DNA of 64,000 nucleotides from Cerioporus squamosus. Its lineage: Eukaryota; Basidiomycota; Agaricomycetes; Polyporales; Polyporaceae. The number at the start of each line of letters is the position of its first letter. Position 1 is the stretch's first letter. Position numbers and translations under genes: made by a program. The stretch is from contig JABYQS010000062.1 of NCBI GenBank assembly GCA_022592435.1, positions 62,001-126,000 of the forward strand, in the 5' to 3' direction. This document shows positions 47,706 to 60,430 of this stretch, piece by piece. The notes beneath the pieces are model-generated. The model was not told the origin of the DNA and did no database searches. It saw only the letters and a list, made by a program, of their open reading frames with translations.

Positions 47706-49443
47706 TCACAACCGCGACCCGCCACCCTTGATGTTCGACATCAACGCACTGTCTAACGCGGACAGCGACACACTAGCATCTACAACGCAGGTCCACAAGT
47801 GTCAACGAGACCCTCGTCATACAAAGACTGCTAGACAAACTCACCGCTCAAGTCGCTGAAACTGGACGCCTCACTCCCCGTCGTCGGTGTGCCCGCCGCG
47901 AGGCCAGAATGCGTGCGCTGCACACGTACGTTCGCAGAATGTCCCCGCGCGCTACCTGGCGAGAGCGCAGGCGGGGACGACGTCTTCTCCTGGCGTAAGA
48001 TGTCGCGGAACGGGCATCGGCGATGTGACTCGCGGCGGAGACTGGGGGTTCGAGTGCGAGCGTGACTGGGAGAGCGAGTGTGAAGAGAGCGACTGCGACT
48101 GCGACCGTGCCGGGCGGTGGTACGCGTTCTGGGCGTTGTGGCCATGACTGTGATGTCGGGTATGGGTGTGTGGGTGGGATTGCGGGTAGTGGTACGCGTG
48201 AGAATTGGACTCGGGCTTAGGGGAGGGTATCGAGGGTATGGAGCCTTGCGGGGAGTCCACGCTCGCGCTCGACAGACTCTGGTTCCTCGACCGCGAGTAG
48301 TCCCTCGGCGCACTGGAAGAAGACAGCGACGCACTCATGCCAGACAAGGGACGCGCTCTACCGCGGGGCTTCGCGCTGCCATTCCCGCTCCCGTTCATCC
48401 TCGGCGCGGGGTCTGCGACAAGCCCCAGCGCATCCTTCGTCATGAGCCTCTCCAGGTCCTTCAGCTTGCGCGCGAGCATCTCCTGCTTCTCCGCCTCCTC
48501 CTCTCTCTGCGCCTCCTCGTCGCTCTCATCGTCGTCTTCACTGGTATCCTCCCCTCCATCCGCCCCGTCCGAAGACGACCCGCCGCGCGACGACGCTTGC
48601 GAGAGCGGCCTGAGCTGTGGCGAGCGCGTCCTCTTCGGGCCCTGCAGAGTTAGCGTGGACGACGAAGAGACTTTCTTCGCAGGCCGCGGGTACATATTCC
48701 CCGAAGGATGCGCAGAGAGCGGGCTCTGGACGTGGTCGGTCCTTGTCGGCGACCGGAGCTGTGCGAGCCCACGCCCGTGAGCACTTCCGAGAGAGCTCAG
48801 CCGCGCGCGTACTCCGATATGCGGGCGCAGCGTGCTGGTGCCAGGGACTGTGCCGGAAGTCGAGGCCGTCGCGGAAGAGGAGGCGGGAGTCGAGTCGCGC
48901 TGTGCTGGAGGTGGACGGGCAGGGTCAGACATCCTCGGGAAGTACTCGGTTGGGCCGATGCGCTGAGGTGACGGGACGGAGGGGAAGACGGAGGAGGGCG
49001 TGCGCAGTCCAAGACCTTGGAGACCGCGCAGGTCTTCTTCGTAGCGGACTTGGGCGCGGTATAGTAGGTACGGCAGGGGCACTTGAAGATGTTGTGCGAG
49101 GCCTTTCCCTGGTGCGACATAGCAGTATATCAGCTCACCTCTGGCCCATGCGATAGAGCTCGCCTTCTACTGCGCGCCACGCTACAGCACTCCGGAACGT
49201 GAGGGAGTCACATACAGTCCGGATTAGCACCCTCGATGGCGCGGCTCTTCGCGAGGACCTCCCACAGGATGTGCTCCTTGTCGGCGTTCCATTCTACCTA
49301 GACTTGTGAGGATTGAGGTTAGCAATGCACAAGCCATGGGAAGTTGAGGATATGAAACGCACCCGAGGAGGATCTGCTGGTGCGTCTTCCGGACGGTTGT
49401 ATGGCAGTCGGACGATGACTCGGACGGCTGGAGGCGACGGCAT
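47706..49443 (-). CDS. ATG29: Atg29-like autophagy scaffold protein
   Basis: Part of the Atg17-Atg29-Atg31-type scaffold that starts autophagosome formation. Start ATG at 49443. Exon 1 gives VRVIVRLPYNRPED and DPPR; exon 2 gives VEWNADKEHILWEVLAKSRA; exon 3 gives KGLAQHLQVPLPYLLYRAQ then YEEDLRGLQGLG. This is the Atg29 N-terminal domain. The rest is long, Ser/Pro/His-rich and disordered, with a charged coiled-coil segment (EEEAEKQEMLARKLKDLERL), as is usual in filamentous basidiomycetes. A frame change near 48000 is explained by a 41-nt intron (PPR then EKTSSPPALSP). A last intron (donor GTGAGT near 47850) leads to a terminal exon ASVSLSALDSALMSNIKGGG SRL, with the stop at 47708-47706. A degraded copy of the 5' half lies at 57.9-58.6 kb. 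Confidence 0.85.
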
Positions 49444-50156
49444 CTTGCTTGTCTATGAGTCTAGCAATGCGCAGGACTGATCAAGTCGCGTACAAGCTTC
49501 AAGGCGGTGAAGGAGGAGGAAGAGGAGGAGGGACGATGGTGGTCTTGAACAGAGCCAGGAACGAGCGCTGGTGTGTCACTTCTACCCGTACGGCCACCAT
49601 GGAAATAATCTCATGGATCATGTAAGTATACGTAGCTGCCTACCAAGGGGCGCGGAAACGCACATATGTAAGTATATTCAGCATTGCTATACGAGTCGAA
49701 GAGCTCATTCGCTTCGTCAGTGAACCGGGCTAAGGGCGAGTCTAACATCGCTCGTCGCCGATGCATACCGCGTATACCATGGCATACATATGCATTGGCA
49801 CCATATCTGGGACGGTGTTTTCGGCCAAGTTCAGCCAAGTACTCTTATTGCAATAGCCTCATACCGGGTCCTGACCATTCCTGTCTGTACAGGCTCCTCT
49901 ATAAATTAACCCCGCCTAGCCCGAGTTCCACAGGTTGATATTCCCGAATGTCAACACGGTACTCCTACCCATCAGGGACCATGGGTTCCACCGCCGCATC
50001 CACTGTACAATCAGAGCTGTTCCTAAGCTGAGCTCTTGTCTCTCTCGCTGTTGTCGTCATCCTAGCTCTCGTCCTCTCTCTCGTCCTCTCGTCCTCGCGT
50101 CCTCGTCCTCTTGCTCATCCTCGTCCTGACCCTCTTGCTCGTACTTCGCCTCCTCC
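49444..50156. other. Intergenic region with a CT-rich imperfect repeat
   Basis: At about 50037-50150 runs of CTCTCGTCCTCTCGTCCTCG-type units form a pyrimidine-rich imperfect microsatellite just past the stop of the following minus-strand gene. Nothing else seen. Confidence 0.5.
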
Positions 50157-53100
50157 TCACGACTCAATGCTCTCTTCATCAATGGAGTCCCCTGCTTCGC
50201 CGGTACGGTCGCCATCCGCGGGCAAGTGGACGCGTTGCCGTGCATCGTCGTCGCTTTCCCGATCGTCGGAAAGGGGAGTCAGCGGCGAGGAAGGTGGGTC
50301 TACTGGCTCAAGATTATCGGAAAGGGAGGTCAGCGGCGATGATGGTTCCATCGACGTCGGTATCTCTTGCAACTGACCAGTGCCTCCTTCGTCGCGGTTG
50401 GACTCTTCGACTTCCTGCTCTGCGTCCTCCTCTACTGTTTGCAGCCCCTGGTCCGTCAGACGCTTTCGCCCTTGCAATAGCATCTCCTCGATCCAACCGA
50501 AGCACTCTCTTCCCATGAACCACTCGGCCTTTGTACGCCTAAGCAAGTCCAGGAATTCTCCTCGCCTAGGATGCTCGTGGCATGCATCCCTTCTGGCGAG
50601 TATCCGGGCAAAGTGGTCCCTCTCCTTCTCATGTATCACTTTGTACGTCTTCTCAGTGCAGCCAGTGACAGAAGCGAAGTACAACGGGTGTGCGTCCTCT
50701 TTCGCAGAGCGCCCTCTGCGAAGAGGTGTCGTCGTGGTGACGAGCTTCGTTTGGGGCGTTGTGAACTCCGGAAACACCCTACGACGTGGAGGAGTTACGG
50801 GTTGCGCCAGCCCCTCTAAGTACTGCTCCTGAGCGGCCTTCCGCGTCTTCTGGAGTTGAAGTACGCCCCGTCCTTCTGTGGGCACTCTGACCCCCAACTG
50901 CATCACGATCAACAGGTATGGCTCCCGCTCCTTGGAATCTCCAAATATTCCGTAGCCGTCCGCATCGAAGATAAGGTCCGGGATGGGGACCTCGCTCATA
51001 CGGTTCTTCACCTGGAATCCCAAGAATGTGAAGCGATCGTTCTTCAGTCTGACTGGCAAGAGAAAGTCAAGTCCCTTCTGTGTCTTGTGGCCTATGATGC
51101 CGAAGCCGCGGATGTAGGCCGCACGCAGTCCCTCTGCGCTAACAACGATATCGTCTGCGGCTCGCTCGAACCCAGTGAAACGGACTGTTGCACCATGGAA
51201 AGCTTGAGAGAAATTGCGAGTTGCATCATCATTGACTTCGTAACGGGGGAAGCTGTTGAGAGTCCCATGGGCGTGTTGAGTAGCCAAGAAGGTTTCTATG
51301 AAGTACGTGACAGGTAGGTCCTCGCTGAAGCAAGGCCTCTCGCTGTACGCACCGCGCTGGGGGCGAGGTTGCACACGAGGGTAGGCTTCCTCTGTCTGAA
51401 ACCTATACTTTCCGCCGAAGGCTAGTATGTGTCCGCGTACATAGGCACGGAGGATCAATAGGGATGCTATGACCTCTCCGTTCATGCCTTCGTTGATTAG
51501 CGGACTTTCCAGTATCAGGCCTAGGCCGCTCAAGCCCTCGTCGATGGACGGCGGCGAGTCCGAGTTCGAGGTTGAGGTTGGACGGAACCAATCAAAGACT
51601 TGCTGCAAGAGAGCCTCCCGCATCAGGGGCTCTGATGGATAGTGGGAGACAACATATTGCCGATGGGTAGGAATGGACTGGACGATCCGGATATTATCGA
51701 GCCTTGACGAGTGCTCCTGGAGCATAGTACGCCCTCGTCCGCCAGGCGTGATGCACAGTAGATACTGCAGAAGAGAGATGAGTGCCCATCGTGGAGCGGC
51801 TTCCAGGGCTACCGGGATAGTGGTGCACTCGAGGAAATCAGCGCGCGCGCTGTCCATAGCCATCTCGTACAGTTGGCCTTCAGTGAACTGCCGAGTCTCG
51901 CGCGCGGCTTGGTATACACTCCAGGGCCTATCAGACGAATGATTAATATCCACAATCAACGCGATCCGCGACACTGAACTCTCACCCCAAACGACCGTAT
52001 CTGACCATTGATTCGAGATGGGAAGCTGTGTTGCGAACATCTTCCTCTTCCGGATTGAGCGGGAACAAGGGGTGTATGTCAAAGACAATCTCGGTGAACG
52101 GCGCGTGCAGTACTACCGTTGAATCCGGAGTTTCTGCGTACGACGCCGGAGGCTTTACGAGCTCGCGTGCAGCATTGGGTCGTCCCAGAGCGAGACCGAA
52201 TAGGAGGTTTTCCCTGAGCTCAGAGAAGCAGCGTAGCATGATATCGAGATGGGACTGCTTCGCATTGGGGTATTTGGCGGAAAGAACCTCCGCGTTGTCT
52301 AGCGCGATAACGAGCTTGACAGGCTCAGGTTTCTCAGACCTCTCATCACCATCGCGGTTGAGAATGAAGGACCGTTCGCGCTCGGGATGCTTGAGCCACT
52401 GCATGAGGGTCTGCAGTTTCTTCTTCGTCCTTCTGAGATGCTCATTGCGGGTGGAGATTTCAGGGGAAGTAGACGTGCTGGAGTCTAAGCCTCCCTGCAC
52501 CGCAAGAAATGGTGAGAATCCGCTGAACCGCGTTGTATAGATGACACTCACTCCTATCTTCATCTTCGTTGTCCTTGCAATTTCCTCATACAGGCCTTTG
52601 CGGATTCCGTCTTTCCATAAGTAATTGTACCATGTTCTGGCTTGCTCGTGATAATTGGGCGGGTCAATAGCGACCGCCCGGACGGTATTGAAGACGACCT
52701 CAAATGTCGCCTCAAGGAAACTGTAGAACTGAAGCTCCACTAATTCATCCGAAGAATCAGCCGGTAACGAGAGCACCTCGCGAATCGCACTATCGACGGG
52801 TGGGAACTCGGAGGGCCGGATAGAGTCTGACCGAGAATTCAAGTTAGTATCATTACCGGTACTGTGTATGCCTCGTGGATGCAACGAATTCACTTACCGG
52901 GGTCCTGCGAGTCACCTGCGCCGCTGACATGCCCTAGGTTGAAATAAATGGTGAAGACGAACTGTCCCAATTTGTCTACCATTCTTGATTTCCCAGTGCC
53001 TGCGCCGTTGATGATGACCATGCTGTTGCTGAAAGGAGCTGAGCGATCGATCTCGTTGATGTGCGAATAGAATAACTCTGGCAATCTTTGGTACTGATAT

Positions 53101-53716
53101 GCCGTCTTCCAGGCTTGCTCGAGGACTGCCAGAACACGGACAAAATGTGGCTGTCAGATCAGCATTGAAACGGAATCAGATGTGATGTCACGCTACCCTT
53201 AACTGGAAATAAACTGCACTTGTAAACCTCGGACGTCTTGGGTTCAAGTCGTGCCAGTGGGAGTATAGGCTCAGTGTTCGGAAATATTGTCGTAGAGAAG
53301 ACTACAGAAGTTTTCATGAATGGACAAGGACGGTCAAAGACTCGGATATAATGGCATAAGAACTCACGATGGTCCAACTCGCGATAGTTCCGGGATACCA
53401 AGGCTTTCTCGAGTTCTTGCCAGACTTGCGGATTCGAGTGGATATACTTTTCTACTAGTATATCTGCCGAGCTAACGTCTTTGAAGCTCTCGTAGAATTC
53501 AAGAATGCATTTGAGCAACTTATTAGGCGAGAGGGACGAGATGTTTGGATGAGTCGTGATGAGATACTCGAAGAGGCCTTCCGGTCCCTCCGAGCCGTCC
53601 TCGGCTAAGCTGGCACTGGGGTTAACTCTGGCTTGCTTCGACAGATGTTCTCCATCCCCGACCGACCCGCTGTGTGGCCGCTTCATTGTTTGGACGTTGT
53701 ACTGTAGGTCCGCCAT
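50157..53716 (-). CDS. P-loop NTPase with putative nuclease-like C-terminal domain (Crinkler-RHS-like), copy 1
   Basis: Large protein on several exons; start ATG at 53716 (MADLQYNVQTMKRPHSG). The N-terminal part is helical (HPNISSLSPNKLLKCILEFY). A Walker A motif, INGAGTGKSRMVDKLG, lies at about 53018-52970 and the following Arg is typical of eukaryotic NTPases linked to Crinkler-RHS effectors. A Walker B/sensor-like KLVIALDNAEVLS lies near 52310. Farther on come YVVSHYPSEPLMREALL, FSEDLPVTYFIETF and RAAYIRGFGIIGHKTQKGLD-type sequence ending LLPVRL, then FLGFQVKNR (about 51090-51000): an Asp followed by Q-x-K, as in PD-(D/E)xK nuclease cores. The C-terminal tail is acidic and repetitive (PSSPLTSLSD, PSSPLTPLSD). 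Assignment to that family is an inference from motifs. It is divergent from its paralogue at 54596. Exon borders in the first 700 bp are uncertain. Confidence 0.68.
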
Positions 53717-54595
53717 GTCGTGAACTACTGTGCGTGTCGCTGAGAGCTCTTCACTTGGACAGGAGTGCAGGCTGTTCTAGCGAGAGAGAAGAGAATGGGT
53801 GCTGTATGAGTTCGGGAACCTCTTGTGTTGTATGGACAGCTACTTATAGGCTCGTTCTGGTAGCATTACCCCCGATAATGAAGGTGTGAACCGGTCGTGC
53901 GTCCGCAGAGGGGGTTGATTGCAATGATGAGGGACGACAACTGCCTCCATGCTTGAAGAGTCATCAACAAGTCAACGTCTGTGCTACCCTGTTGGGAACG
54001 CACTCTAAGGGTTACAGGGTAATGTGAAACTCGTATCCTCAAGGCATCCCACACACGGTGCACGGTGGTGCGGTACAGGAGCCACTTTCTCCGCGGCTTC
54101 GACCAACGACAACGTCATCTCAGCAAGTAATTCAACCTACATGTTTTGATATCAGGGGAGATGCGTTCGTTTTGATGGCAATGAATGATGGCTCAGCTCA
54201 CCGTTGCCCTTGCACGGGTAGAACTGATTAATTTTAATCACATCCTGCCAGGAAGGCGAGCTCCGAGTCAGGGTTAGGTTTCGTTTGATAGATAGTCATG
54301 AAAGTAAGCGCATCATTTCAAGTCATCATTCCAATCGAGACCAGGCGAGGTAGCTCGTTGGTGCAGACGAAACTGCGAAGACGGCGCCAGGAACATGTCC
54401 AAGAGGTGCGCAAGAGCGCTCCATTCTCTGGATGATGGCACAGCCATCACGGACGCTGCGTAGCCGAGTCGTGGCTTGCTCGTGGCAGCGATTCTCATAA
54501 ATACACTCCAACTTGCCTATCGCCCTTCATTGTGACCCCACTTCGCCTGCTCATCGACATCATCCTGACAAATCTGTCTTGTATCTTGTTCTATC
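53717..54595. promoter_or_regulatory. Divergent intergenic region between the NTPase paralogues
   Basis: 880 bp between two divergently transcribed paralogues, so presumably both promoters. A CT-rich, AT-containing stretch precedes the ATG at 54596. No specific operator was identified. Confidence 0.4.
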
Positions 54596-57500
54596 ATGGA
54601 ATCCCAACTGCATCTCCCCGACGACGAGGTGATCTTCCGATGGCTCGGAGACGAGGCCATCGTAGCCGTCGATTATCTCGTTCAGTTCCGGGTGAAACAT
54701 GACCGCTCTAAGCGCGAGGCCCGCGAGAAGATACTGGACGCCATTTTCCGGGCCATGAAGACTCGCGCCATCGGTGCGCCCGATATAGTGGAGGCCTGGC
54801 TGGAGCAACACGAGGAACACAAGCGCCAGCTCACAGAGAAAGGGGTGTTACGGCCAGCTCTTGACCTAGCATGTGAAAGACAGACGTACGGGATAGTTGT
54901 CTCTCGTATGTTATGTTGTTTCCACCGGCGTAACATTGTTCGCGCATGCTCACCGTCTGACCCAGAGATTATCTACTACTACAACCATCCAGAACTCATT
55001 GGCACTAACCCTTCCGCCGGCGAGACTTTAGGATCACTTCGTTGTGAGTGACCCTTATAATACATCTATACCTCTTGCTATACTCACGTCTTCATTCAGC
55101 GGGCGGTACGGCTGAAAATTCTCTGACTTCCCAAACAACCTCTGACAACGTACTTGTGCTATAGTATGCGACGCGGCCTCGAGGGTCGAGTATAGAGGCA
55201 GCGGGCATCATGCATTGTACAATGCGCTCGTCAAACTGCAGCATGACTCTACTACTGGTATGGCCAGGCCCGACCTGGTGCCGGTAGTCGTTGGTACCGG
55301 TGTAGGCAAGTCCCGTATGGTCGAAAGGATGGCATGGTCCGTCTTCACCGTACGCGTGCGGATTGGTCGTCCGTTGATAGGCAGTAATGGTAAGGGTTTC
55401 GTTTGATGATATAGCTGCAACAAACTGAAATGTCGGTGTAGTCTTGAGTGGGTCGACCGATGATCGCGCTCCCGATGAGGCAGTCTACAAGTATCTCGTA
55501 GAGGAGACCGCAGGATTGGACTCCGGACGGGTTCTGGCAAGGACCCTGGTCTTCATGACCGGTCTCGCAACGGAGATCAAGAAGATGCTCGAGTCTCAGT
55601 TTGAGAGACTAGCGATGTCTGTACGCAGTTATGACCTGTTGGTCTCTGCATGGTCCGGATACTACCGGAGTGCGTCAAACCGTCGTGAATTATTTCTCGG
55701 AGCCATCAAGGAGGCGAGAACGCTGGTGAGCTTCAGTGTTCGCTTCTTCACTTTGAGAGTGTTCAGGTATCTTCCAGGAATATCTGTCGCGTCAAGCCCT
55801 TGTTCCCCGCATGAAAAGTGCGATGTCGGCTCTTTGCGACACACTGCCTGACCCTCCTCCCTCCGGAAAGGGTCAATCCCAGGCTAGCACGGCACTCATT
55901 CCCGTCAAGTCTCTCAAGCTCATCTTCTCTTTCGACGAGCAGAGCTCCGAGACTTCGTCCACTACGGAGGCCGGCATACTACGCCATGGCCCCATGTCGA
56001 AGTGTTTCGCTGAGCTGACCGAATCACCTCTCATAGGCATCTTGCTCTCAAGATCCCAAAGGCGTTGACCAAATTCGGAGGGTCATCTCTGAAGCTACCG
56101 CTTCAGGTCTGCTTTCCATTCGAATCTCATGGAGAGGACGAGATCGATCGTTCGGGCGACGAAGAGGAGCTTAACGACGTGTCCAATCTGGGCTTGATGT
56201 GCCGGTTCGGACGACCGCTGTAAGAATCTAGTCTTTGGCATTGGATCAACGGACTAATCTACGCACAGGTTCTTCGCCCATTGGCAAGTCATAGAACGCG
56301 AGATGCGGGTCCAGGCTTCCCAAGGCAACAAACCTCGCATGCCACCCGCCGAGTATATAATCAGCCACGTTCGGACGCAGCTGCTTGGAGGATCGAATTA
56401 CACGGACAGGTTCTGGGAGGTCAGACGCAGCGGCACCTACGGCCCACTTGCCGTACTGGACGTCCGCCTCGCACTCGACCTCGACGCGCAAACAGACATC
56501 GCGCTCAGGGCGAGCGAACGGATGGTCGCGGAGAACATGCGCATACTCTACCACGACCCGAAACGTCCTCACGCGTTGCTGTCGAGCTATCCCTCCGAAC
56601 CAGTACTCGCCGAGGCTGCCGCGCAACAGATGTGGCACTGGCGGCCGGAAGGTTCCCGGTCGATGTCGCTCCTGGACGTGCTCGTCGATGAGAGCAAGAG
56701 CGGACTCGTCGCCCTCAGCGATGACGACGCATGTCTCGTCGGCCGCTACATACTCCTCCTCTCTCACGACCGCGCCATCGCCATGCTTCCCCCGGACCCA
56801 ACGGCGCCCATTCCGAATCAGCCGTGGTTCAGTGATGAAGTCCCTGTTACACGCTTCATCAGCTCGATCTTCACCCAGCAGAAAGCCTTGCAGGTCCTCC
56901 GCTGCCTGCCCAACAACGTCCTGGACGGCAGACCTCTCGAAGACGAGCTCGAGGATGCGTTCGTCCACTTCACGCACTTCGTCAAGGTGCAATCCGCAGC
57001 CATCACGCTCGACAATCTACGTGCCGCCTACATACGAGGGGCGGCCTTCAGAATCGTTGGGCGGAAGCGGCCTGTGCATTGTGTGATCCCCATTCGCGTG
57101 AAGAAGGGCGCCGGACTGGAGTCTGTGTTCAGTTTGATGGCATTCAGATTCAATAACGACGACGACACTACTTCGCCTGCGCAAATGCGCTTGGACCCCA
57201 AGGCACAAGGGTACTTCCCCGGGTACGACCAGTACACGCGGCCCTACATCATGCTGACGTGGGACATCATGGCTCCTCTGGCTGAAGACGGAGAAAGCTC
57301 CGCTGGAGATTCAATGGAGATCGACGAACGGTCAACGGAAGGACCATCCGGCGCACTGCTACCACCCGGCGAGGACGCCCACGTACATCCCCGTTACACC
57401 ATTCAGGCTCTCGGAATTTCTTCTGGTACGTATAACGAGGTTCACGGAGGGGACCAGGGCAAATACCAGTATCTACTCACCTCTCAACGGGGAGGAGCTG

Positions 57501-57649
57501 AGACCGGAGAAGGTATCTTCATACCGTCCTTCTGCGGCGCAGGCGGCCATGGCCATCTTGGTGAGGCGCAATGTGTGGGCGGGAAGGGATCGGGCGGTAG
57601 ACAGTTGCCCACCGCGGACGATAACTGGAAGCCATCAGTCGTAGTGTGA
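54596..57649 (+). CDS. P-loop NTPase paralogue, copy 2, with degenerate nuclease-like motif
   Basis: Start ATG at 54596 (MESQLHLPDDEVIFRWLGDE). Multi-exon; pieces in order are: helical N-terminus; EYRGSGHHALYNALVKLQHD; Walker A VVVGTGVGKSRMVER (about 55281-55325); LIFSFDEQS as a Walker B-like segment near 55918; a long last exon from about 56270 with SSYPSEPVLAEAAAQQ, FSDEVPVTRFISSIFTQQ and LRAAYIRGAAFRIVG that align to copy 1. Where copy 1 has Asp in QKGLDFLLPV and Q-V-K in FLGFQVKN, this copy has His (RPVHCVIPI, about 57068) and R-F-N (AFRFNND, about 57140), so the putative catalytic residues are gone while the fold-like pattern stays. The C-terminus is about 120 residues shorter than copy 1. 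Intron borders between 54900 and 56270 are approximate. Confidence 0.65.
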
Positions 57650-57899
57650 CGCTCCCAGCTCTCACCGAGTACTTCATGTGTGTCGCCTGTCAAAACTGTT
57701 CGTTATCTGTACCCTTCGCTCTTCAGAGTGCTGCCGAGTCGATTCATCTGTATGTGATGCAACCACCTTGTAATGACAGAAGTGTATTGCAGTTGAACAG
57801 GGTAGTCGGCGATACAACTCACAATCAAGAGCGACAAACCGGGCATGCCGTTGCTGATCGTGAGCCCTTCCAGATCGCGCCAGCGACGCCTGCTGTTCC

Positions 57900-58640
57900 A
57901 CTTTCTCCGTGCCTCCCTGTCGCCCTCGACCTCCTTGTCACTCGTCTCCTCCGCTCATTCGCCCATCCGAAGACGATGCGGCGCACGACCACGCCGGGGA
58001 GAGCCGACCGAGTTGTGAGGTCTGCGGCCTCTGATTATGACCCTGTAGCGTGAGCTTCAACGACAACAGGGTCTTCTTCGCAGGCCGTGCGTAGGATGCG
58101 CCCCGGCCGTCGATCCCGCTGAGGGGGGAATTTTATTGGCAGGGTCGGACGTCCTCAGGATATCCTCGGTTGCGCAGATGCGTTCAGGTGAAGGGACAGA
58201 CGGAAAGACTGACGAGGGCGTGTGCAGTCCCAGGCCTTGGAGACCACGCCGGTCTTCATCGCGAGCGGTAGAGTAGGAACGGCAGGAGTACTGGGAGATG
58301 GTGCGCAAGGGCTTGCAGTACTTAGTGCCACGGGGGTATAGTTGAGCTCACCTCTCCTCGATATGATGTTCTCGTCGACGCGCGATGCAACAGGACTTGG
58401 AAATGAGATACGACTTACAAACTGAATCAGCACCCTCGATGACGCGGGCTCCTCGCGATGACCCTCCCGCAGGATGCGCTCCTTGTCGGTGCTCCATTTT
58501 CAGGCTACCCGGACTTGGAAGTAACGGGGTCAGCGGTGCCAATTGAGTCGAAGTGGAGGATAGTGACGCACCCGAGGGGGATCTCCAGACGCGTCTTCTG
58601 GACGATTGTAAGGCAGTCGCACGACCAACCGAGCCTGAGT
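57900..58640 (-). pseudogene. Degraded copy of the 5' half of ATG29
   Basis: Matches the ATG29 gene in the same strand sense: RGLQGLGLHTPSSVFPSVPS and PERICATEDILRTSDPA (58260-58120) against RGLQGLGLRTPSSVFPSVPS of the true gene. The intron and exon 2-like stretch near 58430-58500 (ATCAGCACCCTCGATG, AGGATGCGCTCCTTGTCGG) and the first-exon stretch near 58570-58620 (CACCCGAGGGGGATCT) also match. An internal segment equivalent to about 48715-48920 of the true gene is missing. Frames are broken by many changes, so it cannot encode Atg29. Confidence 0.8.
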
Positions 58641-58910
58641 GGCTGGCGGAGGTGGCATATCGCTGACCCTATAGCTTATGGAAGCACAGAAGGCTGCGCA
58701 CGGAGCATGGTTGATCCAAGGGCGAGCTCAAACGCGGCGGAGGGCCTGGGTAGGAAGATAAAAGTCATGGTAGGAGACAGAGTCCGGACACGGGCGCTCG
58801 CAGTCGTGTCTCGCTCTTTACATAACCACCACCTACTACCCTACAAGGTAAAGCTCGCTATGTTAAGCACAACTGCAGAGTCACTGACACGAACTACTCA
58901 TGCAGACCAG

Positions 58911-60430
58911 ATGACAAAACATGGTCCCGTACGAGTAGTGAACCTCCCCGACCCCAAGCCGGCAGTCCTGCGTCCTAGGGGCGGACGTATCCCTGCGATA
59001 CCAGACGACATCCTCCGGGAGCTTGCGACCTTCCTTGACTTCAAAGACCAACTTGCGCTCTCATTAACATCCCGCCACATCCATGCAGTGGTACGACCAC
59101 GTCTGCAGGATGTCGTTGTCGAGGCACGCCAGCTGGCCGCACTGCACAGATGGATCTTCGAGGACCCCAGCGTCCGCGGACCTCACCTACGCTCTCTTGC
59201 CTTCATTGCACCACCGGTCTACTGGAGCTGGTTCGACAACGCACGGTACGCCGCGGCGGTTCGCCACTGCTTCGACATCATTGGACAGGCGTCGAAGCTC
59301 GAAAAACTGTCCTGCACTTCGTCGCTGTCGCACGCATTAGGCTCTCAGCACTTGCAAGCGTTCACGAACCTCAGATTCCTCCACCTCTGCGAGTGCACGG
59401 GGAAGATGTTGGCATCGCTGCAACTCCCCGCTACGCTCACCAAACTTCACCTCTCGGACACTCCTGCTGGCACGGTAATCCCCTTCCGTCGTATCCTGCG
59501 CTCGATCTACCGTCTTCCTGCTCTCAGGACACTAGTGCTCGAGCGGCTTTCACTCCCCGATAACGACAATGCCGATGAGGATGAAGACGCAGACGAAGAA
59601 GTTGTGGATGGGATTGAGGTCGACATTGCAGACGAAAACCACGGTGCGTACGCAGCTGTGTGTGCGGATGAAGACGCGGATGGCCTGGTAGAGAACGAGC
59701 ATGAGGATGAGCATACTGGAGCAGGCGGGAATCACAACAACCCCGGATCCACCGATACGCTCATCATCCCGTCCGTTCGGACATTGAAGACTTTGGAGCA
59801 GGAACTTCCACCGTGTGTATCTTTGGAGACTACTTTTCCAGGGTTGCAGACCTTCGTTCTTGATGGGAGTACGCACCTGAACAGGGATGTTCGCGCTTCG
59901 GGGACTCAGACGCTCCAACACCTGGTTGTGTCTGGCTCCTTCGAAGGCGAACCAGTGGGTTGGTCCGTCAACCATCTCACGTACGTCCCAGGCGCCCCTC
60001 CTTGTGACGACGGCCTCATCCTCGACAGTGCCTGTGATCCGACGCAGCTGGTCAGTCTGACTTTACAGCTTGTGTTCATATCGTTCCTCGTTTGGGATAA
60101 GGTGATTCGATATGCCCCCAACATCCGCCTCCTGGAGATCGAGAGCTTCGAAACAGCCCTTCCGGAATATCTCTCTCTTCTCGTACGTGATTCTCGAGCT
60201 CATGCGCACCACACGTCGACCTAGCGTTGACCACCCCTTATGCAAGCAGTCCGAACATTTCAAGCCCGACGCGCCCATAGGCCTCCCGCTTCTCTGTCTG
60301 AGCATCCTTGCTCCGGCAGCATCTACCCAAGCCCCTGAGGACAGAGAGAAAAAATGGCATGCGTTCCTCGCTCGTGCCTTGAAGCACCTGCCTTCATTGC
60401 GGTACGTTGCCCTTGCAGAATCGCCCGCGC
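58911..60430 (+). pseudogene. Truncated copy 3 of the F-box-like gene, joined to a DDI1 fragment
   Basis: Clear copy of the gene at 23985: VNLPDPKPAVLRPRG, IPDDILRELATFLDFKDQLA, LSLTSRHIHAVVRPRL, the Leu-rich repeats, an acidic tract and LPSLRYVALAESP. The homology includes about 130 bp of 5' flank with a probable leader intron (58780-58910) and an intron at the equivalent place (about 60181-60250, resuming QSEHFKPDAPIGLP). The reading frame is open from the ATG at 58911 to about 60424, where homology stops in the middle of the conserved C-terminal block and DDI1-derived sequence begins. The WWRVVRDEDG-type C-terminus is therefore lost. It may still be transcribed as a shorter, chimeric protein; whether it is functional is unknown. 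Confidence 0.75.

Noticed and set aside
53225..53265. GGGTTCAAGTCGTGCC resembling a tRNA B-box
   Set aside because: It lies inside coding sequence of the NTPase gene on the minus strand and has no A-box or stems around it.
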